DNA of 16,412 bases from contig CAKTXO010000028.1 in NCBI GenBank assembly GCA_934630985.1, positions 1 to 16,412 of the forward strand, read 5' to 3'. Within the stretch, counting starts at the first letter, position 1. Each line of letters starts with the position of its first letter. The position numbers were made by a program, and so were the translations under genes. Below the pieces are notes generated by a model. That model ran no database searches. It worked only from the letters and a program-made list of their open reading frames with translations, and was not told the DNA's origin. Positions 11,839 to 16,412 of the stretch are shown one piece after another. This DNA comes from an uncultured Oscillospiraceae bacterium (GTDB lineage: Bacteria; Bacillota; Clostridia; Oscillospirales; Oscillospiraceae).

Positions 11839-12629
11839 AAACCTCGGCAAAAATCTATAGCGGCATTGTGTTTGCCATTCTCTTTGCCCCCATTGCGGTG
11901 CTGCTGGTGTTCTCCTTCAACGAGGCCAAAAGCCTTTCCGTGTTCTCCGGGTTCTCCCTGAAATGGTATCGGGAGCTGCTCAAGGATCGGAACACCCTGG
12001 AGGCCCTCCGCAATACTCTGGTGCTGGCGGCCAGCGCCACTGCCATTTCCACGGTGATGGGCACGGCAGCCGCCGTGGGCATCAACAAGCTCCGCTCCCG
12101 GGGCATTCGGGCGGTGCTGAATACCGTTACCGACATCCCCATGACGAATCCGGACATTATCACCGGTATTTCTCTGATGCTGATGTTCGTCTTCATCGGC
12201 CGGATTTTCGGGGCGGCTACCAGCCTGAGCTTCTGGACCATGCTCATTTCTCATGTGACCTTCTGCCTGCCCTATGTGATTTTGCAGATTCTGCCCAAGC
12301 TGCGGCAGATGGACAAATCCCTGCCGGAGGCGGCCATGGACTTGGGCTGTACCCCTATGGGCGCCTTTTTCAAGGTGGAGCTGCCGGAAATTCTGCCGGG
12401 CATCATCACCGGCGCCATTATGGCCTTCACCCTGTCCCTGGATGACTTTGTCATCAGCTACTTTACCTCCGGCAACGGCTTTGAGACCCTGCCCATTCGG
12501 ATTTACGGCATGACCAAGAAAACCGTGACCCCGAAAATGTACGCACTGGCGACCATCATCTTCTTCGTGACCCTGACCCTGCTTCTGATCAGCAACTTTG
12601 TGGACGAAAAGGATGAAGCAAATAAATAA
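11835..12629 (+). CDS. potC: Spermidine/putrescine ABC transporter permease PotC
   Basis: A 264-residue permease with six predicted membrane segments, the partner of PotB. The PotC-type start is visible as a first hydrophobic segment (GIVFAILFAPIAVLLVFSF) followed by FSLKWYRELL. The EAA loop reads EAAMDLGCTPMGAFFKVELPEILPG (about 170-194). LSLDDFVISYFTSG in the next segment is a hallmark of PotC/PotI proteins. Length is as expected. Start and stop codons are tightly packed: four-base overlap with potB, then 38 bp to potD. Confidence 0.95.
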   Translation: MKTSAKIYSGIVFAILFAPIAVLLVFSFNEAKSLSVFSGFSLKWYRELLKDRNTLEALRNTLVLAASATAISTVMGTAAAVGINKLRSRGIRAVLNTVTDIPMTNPDIITGISLMLMFVFIGRIFGAATSLSFWTMLISHVTFCLPYVILQILPKLRQMDKSLPEAAMDLGCTPMGAFFKVELPEILPGIITGAIMAFTLSLDDFVISYFTSGNGFETLPIRIYGMTKKTVTPKMYALATIIFFVTLTLLLISNFVDEKDEANK

Positions 12630-12667
12630 CCATTAACCATCGTAAAGAGAAAAATGGAGGATTATCT

Positions 12668-13777
12668 ATGAAAAAGAGCGTTTCCCTGATCCTGGCGGCC
12701 GCTATGCTGCTGTGCCTGTGCCTGACCGGCTGCGGCGGCAAGAAAAGCCTAACCCTGAACGTTTACAACTGGGGCGAGTATATTTCCGACGGCAGCGAAG
12801 GCTCCTTCGAGACCGTCCGGGAATTCGAGAAGTGGTATGAGGCCAACTACGGCCAGAAGGTGACCGTGAACTACAGCACCTATGCCTCCAACGAGGACAT
12901 GTACAGCAAGATTTCCAGCGGTGCCGTCAGCTACGACGTGCTCATTCCTTCCGACTATATGATCGCCCGGATGGTGAGCGAGGGCCTGCTCCAGCCTCTG
13001 AATTTCGACAACATCCCCAACTATCAGTATATTGAGGACACCTTCAAGGGTCTGTACTACGACCCCGACAATCAGTATTCCATTCCCTACACCTACGGTA
13101 TTGTGGGTGTGATCTACGACGCCAATGTGGTGGACGAAGAAGACGTGGGCGGCTGGGATCTGATGTGGAACGAGAAGTATGCCGGAAACATCCTTCAGTA
13201 CAACAACTCCCGGGACGCTTTCGGCACCGCCATGTACAAGCTGGGTATTGATGTGAATACCACCGACAAGGACGAGTGGCAGCGGGCTTATGACGAGCTG
13301 CTGGCTCAGCGGCCTCTGGTCAAGAGCTACGTTATGGACGAGATCTACAACATGATGGAGTCCGGCGAGGCAGCCATCGGCTCCTACTACGCAGGTGATT
13401 ACTTCACCATGGTGGACGCCCAGGCGGAGAATGTGGACTTGCAGTTCTACTATCCCGAAAACACCAACTTCTATGTGGATGCCATGTGCATCCCCACCTG
13501 CGCCCAGAACAAGGAGCTGGCGGAAATCTTCATCAACTATATGCTCTCCGAGGAGCCTGCCATTGCCAACGCGGAGTATACCTACTACGCTTCCCCCAAC
13601 AGCATCGTCTACACCAACGAGGGCTATATTGAGGATATGGGCGAGGATACCATGGCGGTTCTGTATCCGGAGCTGGGGGACTTTGCCGCGGAGTACAACC
13701 GGCTGGCTTACCGGAATCTGGATGCGGATCTGCTCAGCAACCTGAATACCCTGTGGGAGAATATCAAGATCAACTGA
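12668..13777 (+). CDS. potD: Spermidine/putrescine-binding lipoprotein PotD
   Basis: A 369-residue extracellular substrate-binding lipoprotein. The signal peptide ends in the lipobox LTGC (about 18-21), so Cys 21 would be lipid-modified and hold the protein at the outer face of the membrane. The mature protein begins with the PotD/PotF signature LNVYNWGEYIS (about 30-40) and has the type II periplasmic-binding-protein layout. YVDAMCIP (269-276) matches the hinge-side segment in which an Asp, here 271, contacts a polyamine amine. Two Trp that stack on the ligand in E. coli PotD appear to be Tyr here (269 and in GSYYAG), a conservative aromatic change. GGAGG lies upstream of the ATG. It is the last gene of the operon and a strong terminator follows. 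Confidence 0.94.
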   Translation: MKKSVSLILAAAMLLCLCLTGCGGKKSLTLNVYNWGEYISDGSEGSFETVREFEKWYEANYGQKVTVNYSTYASNEDMYSKISSGAVSYDVLIPSDYMIARMVSEGLLQPLNFDNIPNYQYIEDTFKGLYYDPDNQYSIPYTYGIVGVIYDANVVDEEDVGGWDLMWNEKYAGNILQYNNSRDAFGTAMYKLGIDVNTTDKDEWQRAYDELLAQRPLVKSYVMDEIYNMMESGEAAIGSYYAGDYFTMVDAQAENVDLQFYYPENTNFYVDAMCIPTCAQNKELAEIFINYMLSEEPAIANAEYTYYASPNSIVYTNEGYIEDMGEDTMAVLYPELGDFAAEYNRLAYRNLDADLLSNLNTLWENIKIN

Positions 13778-13788
13778 TTGTAAAAGAG

Positions 13789-13817
13789 GCCCGGAAGCAA
13801 CCGCTTCCGGGCTTTTT
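13789..13817 (+). terminator. Rho-independent terminator of the pot operon
   Basis: GCCCGGAAGC (13789-13798), loop AACC, GCTTCCGGGC (13803-13812), then five T. It lies 11 bp after the potD stop, and five bases before the end of the convergent reductase gene. Confidence 0.95.
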
Positions 13818-13821
13818 GTCG

Positions 13822-14613
13822 TTATTTGGGTGGTAAATGACCGGAGGCCTTCAGGCACTGGCGGACGGCAACCTCGGCGGGGGAAAAGGAAATACCGAAT
13901 TCTTTTGCCTTTTCGCAGTTCAGCCAGAGGTTGTGTCGGGGCGGGGCATCGGTGACGGGAACGTCACGACCCAGGGAGGCGATTAGCTGGCAGGTCATTT
14001 CGTACATGGAGAGGGAAGTTTCACTGCCGAAGTTGTAAACGCCGCCGGGAAGACGGCACACCGCGTCCATGTTCCGCGCCACTTCTTCCAGCCAGGTGAC
14101 GCCCCGATACTGCCGGGAGGAAAAAGACAGGGAATCTGCCGTCAGCAGAAGCTGGGCGTAATTGGGCTTGGGGGCGGGAAGATCAAACATCCATTCTGCC
14201 CGAAGCAGGACGGCACTGGGCAGAACCTCCAATACCCGCTGCTCCATTTCCAGCTTTTGCCGGGCGTAAAGATTTTCTGGGGCGGCCATGTCCTCCGTGT
14301 AGGGGCCCGGCTCCGGACTTCCGCCGTAAACCTGATCGGAGCTGAAGCAGATGAGCTTTCGACCCTGGCAGGCCTGAGCCAGCCGGAGGGGGAGAAGGAC
14401 ATTCGCACGGTAGGAGCCCTCCGGGTCTGCCTGACAGGCGCCGATATCGGAAACTGCCGCCGTATGGATAACCGTGTCCGCACCGCTTTCCAGAAGAATT
14501 TGCCGGATATCCTCCGGGGAAGCATCCCGCAGGGAGGGGGCGGCAACGGCATCCGGAAGGGCGGCGAAAAGCTTTTGCCCGACAAAGCCGTGGGCACCGG
14601 TGATGAGAATCAT
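13822..14613 (-). CDS. RmlD-like NAD(P)-dependent sugar-nucleotide reductase/epimerase
   Basis: This 263-residue protein is an extended short-chain dehydrogenase/reductase of the dTDP-4-dehydrorhamnose reductase (RmlD) type. The Rossmann NAD(P) loop is TGAHGFVG (5-12). Asp and Val-Ile-His-Thr-Ala-Ala (about 46-53) mark the next strand. Catalytic residues are Ser 91/92 in CFSSDQVYGG and Tyr 116/Lys 120 of YARQK. The C-terminal GVYNFGSETSLSMYEM is the usual substrate-domain start. The length is slightly short of the usual 280-300. There are no rhamnose-pathway neighbours (rmlA/B/C), so the substrate is unknown, and it may act on another sugar nucleotide or metabolite. The ATG at 14613 has AAGGAG eight bases upstream. 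That site overlaps the stop of the DUF4304 gene 12 bp away, so the two are probably co-transcribed. Confidence 0.85.
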   Translation of the reverse strand: MILITGAHGFVGQKLFAALPDAVAAPSLRDASPEDIRQILLESGADTVIHTAAVSDIGACQADPEGSYRANVLLPLRLAQACQGRKLICFSSDQVYGGSPEPGPYTEDMAAPENLYARQKLEMEQRVLEVLPSAVLLRAEWMFDLPAPKPNYAQLLLTADSLSFSSRQYRGVTWLEEVARNMDAVCRLPGGVYNFGSETSLSMYEMTCQLIASLGRDVPVTDAPPRHNLWLNCEKAKEFGISFSPAEVAVRQCLKASGHLPPK

Positions 14614-14625
14614 AGAATGTCTCCT

Positions 14626-15264
14626 TTATGAAAGTCCGATTTGTGTGCGAAGCGTGTCTAAATAGGAAATGTGTCCGGGGTGGGATTCGGGATTATGCAG
14701 GACAGTCTCATAATACGCGTCAAACAGTTCCTTCGCTTTCTGCCGATTGCCCAAATGCCCGTAAATCATGGCGGCTTCCAGCTGAGCCATATGACTGCCT
14801 ATAATGTCAAACCAGGGATATTCTCCCCGATGAGCCAGGATGGCCTGACGGTTTGAGAGAATCTCGAATGTCGGAAGAACAGTTTCCTCGATTTCCGCCA
14901 AAATATCACGGCATATGGCTTCCCTGTCTCCGTCAAGCGGAAATGCCTTTTCGCCTTCGGTGCTTTTGGACGAGAGAATGCCCAGCCTAGAGCGGATATT
15001 GCATTCATATTCGTGGTAATAAGCTTTGTCATTTACAGGAAAAAATCGCCGTTCCGCACACTCGGGAATTCGGATTCCGATGTTGACGGACAGGAGAGGG
15101 ACAGAATTTCGGCGAGCCGGGCCACATTGAAAATGAATCACCTGAGAAATGTCTCCGGAAACGAACCGGTGAAGGGTGCTTCCGTGGCGGGTAAAGCCCA
15201 AGGGACGCAGTTTCCGAAAAACTGCGGATTCGATTGCGTTTAACTGCTTGGTTACGGAATCCAT
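14626..15264 (-). CDS. DUF4304 family protein
   Basis: A 212-residue cytoplasmic protein that fits DUF4304. It has an N-terminal helix, then LRPLGFTRHGSTLHRFVSGDISQVIHFQCG (about 19-48) and LSVNIGIRIPE, followed by a helical C-terminal half (about 125-205) with TPR-like spacing (LEAAMIYGHLGNRQKAKELFDAYY). The family is widespread in Firmicutes and other bacteria, has no established function, and sometimes lies near toxin-immunity or accessory genes. No signal or membrane segment is seen. The ATG at 15264 is preceded by AGGA at eight-base spacing and by a promoter at 15301-15329. It is the first gene of a two-gene operon with the RmlD-like gene. Confidence 0.75.
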   Translation of the reverse strand: MDSVTKQLNAIESAVFRKLRPLGFTRHGSTLHRFVSGDISQVIHFQCGPARRNSVPLLSVNIGIRIPECAERRFFPVNDKAYYHEYECNIRSRLGILSSKSTEGEKAFPLDGDREAICRDILAEIEETVLPTFEILSNRQAILAHRGEYPWFDIIGSHMAQLEAAMIYGHLGNRQKAKELFDAYYETVLHNPESHPGHISYLDTLRTQIGLS

Positions 15265-15300
15265 GCCGATATCCTGCCTTTGTTGGATTGATTTTTTATC

Positions 15301-15329
15301 ATTATAGCATTGAATCAGGCAGGGAGCAA
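15301..15329 (-). promoter_or_regulatory. Promoter of the DUF4304/RmlD-like operon
   Basis: On the minus strand TTGCTC (15324-15329), 17-bp spacer, perfect TATAAT (15301-15306) with TG one base upstream (extended -10), about 37 bp before the ATG. Confidence 0.7.
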
Positions 15330-15434
15330 GAGAATAAAAAACATGTTGGGAAGGCTCTGCCAGCGGCAGAGAATGTAAGCGCTCAATACTCCCCGCCTAG
15401 CATTTCCCCCGCCTCTATGAGATAATATCCCAAA

Positions 15435-15465
15435 TCTCAAATAGCTGAGCCTCAGCTATTTGAGA
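15435..15465. repeat. Perfect 15-bp palindrome inside the IS66 left end
   Basis: TCTCAAATAGCTGAG (15435-15449), one C, then the exact complement (15451-15465). It lies 22 bp before the start codon of the tnpA'-'tnpC frame. It could be a terminator-like or translation-blocking hairpin that protects the element from read-through transcription, or a transposase site. Confidence 0.7.
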
Positions 15466-15487
15466 AACTGGAAAATGGGGTGAGCAA

Positions 15488-16024
15488 ATGGGAGATATCC
15501 TTGCCGTTCGGGATGGATGCCGGCAAATCCAATGGGCAGCGGTAATGCAGGAATGTAAGGCCAGTGGGCTGACGAACAAAGAACTGCCCCTTCTGGAGGA
15601 GTATTACGCATGGCTGAATTCCGTTCACCCGGAAAAGGGCAGTAAGCTGGAAGAAGCGGTGCGCTACAGCCTGAATCAAAAGCAGCAGCTCACAGCATTC
15701 CTTTCTAACGGCGAGGTGCCGATCTCCAACAACCTGGCAGAGAACGCCATCCGCCCCTTTACCCTGAGCCGGAAGAACTGGCTGTTCTGTGATACCATAA
15801 AAGGAGCCGAGGCCAGCGCCATTGTGTATTCCCTGGTTGAAAGTGCAAAGGCAAACGGTGTTGAACCCTTTGACTATCTCCAGCATGTGTTGGTGGAGCT
15901 GCCGTACCTGGGAAAAAACCAATCCCACGAAGAATTGGAATCGTTCATGCCTTGGGCACCCTATATCCAGCAGGAATTCGGGGTGAAGAATTCTGATACC
16001 TATGTGAATACATATCTTGACTAA
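15488..16024 (+). pseudogene. tnpA'-'tnpC in-frame fusion remnant of IS66 transposition genes
   Basis: This 178-residue frame has two unrelated parts. Residues 1 to about 32 look like the start of the IS66 accessory protein TnpA (RDGCRQIQWAAVMQECKASGLTN, the W...ECxxSGL pattern). From about residue 34 the sequence is the C-terminus of the TnpC transposase. That part has LLEEYYAWL, KLEEAVRYSLNQKQQL, the catalytic-Glu region EVPISNNLAENAIRPF, SRKNWLFCDTIKGAEASAIVYSLVESAKANG, and the final ELPYLG and SHEELESFMPW. The two earlier Asp residues of the DDE triad and the N-terminal zinc and helix-turn-helix regions are gone, so it cannot be an active transposase. The ATG at 15488 follows GGGGTGAG. 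The junction falls near 15580-15592. Confidence 0.82.
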
Positions 16025-16027
16025 GGC

Positions 16028-16066
16028 AAACAGGCAGCCCCATGATTTCGGGTCTGCCTGTTTTAT
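16028..16066 (+). terminator. Terminator hairpin at the right end of the IS66 remnant
   Basis: AAACAGGCAG and CTGCCTGTTT arms (about 16028-16037 and 16053-16062), with an inner CCC/GGG pair and a T run. It lies just after the stop of the fused frame and 24 bp before the element end. Confidence 0.75.
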
Positions 16067-16086
16067 GATGGGTAGTTGTTGAGTGC

Positions 16087-16232
16087 TTACGTTTTTTCGG
16101 TATAATTGGCCACTTTTTCCTTGGCATGTGCCAAAAAGAGAGGCAGCCCCTTTTTGAGGTGGTTTTCAAATTTCAGAATCGGTTTGACGTTATTATTTAT
16201 GGTGGAGATGCTGCTGGGCGGTTTGAACCAAA
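16087..16232 (-). pseudogene. Possible gene remnant cut by the IS66 right end
   Basis: Read on the minus strand from about 16232 towards the element, one frame gives plausible protein sequence with ordinary codon use (NNVKPILKFENHLKK, then LFLAHAKEKVANYTEKT). It stops at TAA formed by the first bases of the IS66 end. That is what a gene interrupted by insertion looks like, but I recognise no family and no matching continuation is visible left of 15375. The remainder up to 16262 shows nothing I can name. It may be chance. Confidence 0.25.
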
Positions 16233-16262
16233 AACAAAGCAAGTAGGATTGAATCCGACCGG

Positions 16263-16412
16263 TTACTGAATATGAACGTGGTTGTTGATATGATCCTGGC
16301 AGTAGCAGTAATAGCCCTTGCACTTGGAGCAGTACCGGAATTCCAGCTCCGGGTTCGACACATCCGTCCGGCCGCAGACCGTGCACTTGTGGGTGTAGGG
16401 AGCCTTGGGGGC
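16263..16412 (-). CDS. C-terminal end of a cysteine-rich (zinc-ribbon) protein; 5' part outside window
   Basis: The last 49 codons and the TAA (16263-16265) of a minus-strand gene are visible. The sequence reads HKCTVCGRTD, then LEFRYCSKCKGYYCYCQDH and ends NNHVHIQ. Paired CxxC motifs spaced about 15 residues apart, plus extra Cys and His, indicate a zinc ribbon or treble-clef-like tail. A very similar type of tail, with YCxxC...YCQDH and a final H-x-H, occurs, as I recall, at the C-terminus of some clostridial rhomboid-type or other membrane proteins. With the body of the protein outside the window this cannot be confirmed. Confidence 0.72.
   Translation of the reverse strand, partial: APKAPYTHKCTVCGRTDVSNPELEFRYCSKCKGYYCYCQDHINNHVHIQ

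Larger units (their letters stand above)
15375..16090 (+). mobile_element. Internally deleted IS66-family element (about 716 bp)
   Basis: The left end GTAAGCGCTCAATACT (15375-15390) and the right end, which reads GTAAGCACTCAACAACT inward on the minus strand from 16090, form an imperfect inverted repeat beginning GTAAGC, as in IS66-family ends. Between them lies one frame that joins TnpA-like and TnpC-like sequence. A full IS66 is roughly 2-3 kb with tnpA, tnpB and tnpC; here tnpB and most of tnpC are missing. No 8-bp target duplication is visible: the left flank is CAGAGAAT and the right flank GTTTTTTC. So one flank has been rearranged or the ends come from two copies. Both ends are intact, so a complete IS66 elsewhere could in principle act on it. 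Confidence 0.8.

Noticed and set aside
1..16412. CRISPR array, prophage or conventional anti-phage system
   Set aside because: No spaced direct repeats, cas, integrase, phage structural or known defence genes are visible.

Overview
The window looks like a chromosomal segment of a spore-forming, low-oxygen Firmicute of class Clostridia, probably a gut Oscillospirales/Oscillospiraceae-type organism. The reasons are a SpoIID-family gene, the clostridial nucleoside kinase with a threonyl-tRNA-synthetase-like N-terminus, a DUF6440 protein, strong AGGAGG-type ribosome binding sites, consensus sigma-A promoters, fairly GC-rich genes, and short palindromic intergenic repeats of a kind I associate with gut Clostridia. 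No species can be named from this sequence alone.

Layout. 1-443: start of a minus-strand membrane protein cut by the window edge. 444-1024: a MITE-like inverted-repeat element, then a tRNA-Pro(CGG) gene with a perfect consensus promoter and its own terminator. 1025-2714: a GNAT acetyltransferase, a small XRE regulator (minus) and, divergent from it, an AT-richer zinc-ribbon/DUF4352 membrane protein preceded by a short leader ORF whose ribosome binding site sits in a hairpin loop. 2871-3839: a Ca2+/Na+ antiporter (minus). 4149-7155: SpoIID-like protein, nucleoside kinase and DUF6440 protein on the plus strand. 7194-7574: no gene, only palindromic repeats. 7575-9284 (minus): a sodium:alanine/glycine symporter under a tandem glycine riboswitch with an intrinsic terminator. 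9378-13817 (plus): a complete polyamine ABC transporter operon potA-potB-potC-potD behind a roughly 390-nt structured leader that ends in an intrinsic terminator. 13822-15329 (minus): an RmlD-type sugar-nucleotide reductase/epimerase and a DUF4304 protein, probably one operon. 15375-16090: an internally deleted IS66-family element in which the start of TnpA is fused to the end of TnpC. 16263-16412: the 3' end of a minus-strand protein with a cysteine-rich C-terminus.

How it fits together. Two small-molecule transport units lie back to back around 9285-9377. The glycine/alanine symporter carries a recognisable glycine riboswitch. The polyamine importer carries a long leader that I cannot assign to any known class. 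Its terminator 3' arm can pair with two near-identical upstream arms (9729-9740 and 9771-9782), which is the pattern expected of an attenuator or riboswitch. This leader is the best candidate in the window for something undescribed. The remaining genes look like ordinary housekeeping or sporulation genes with small accessory insertions.
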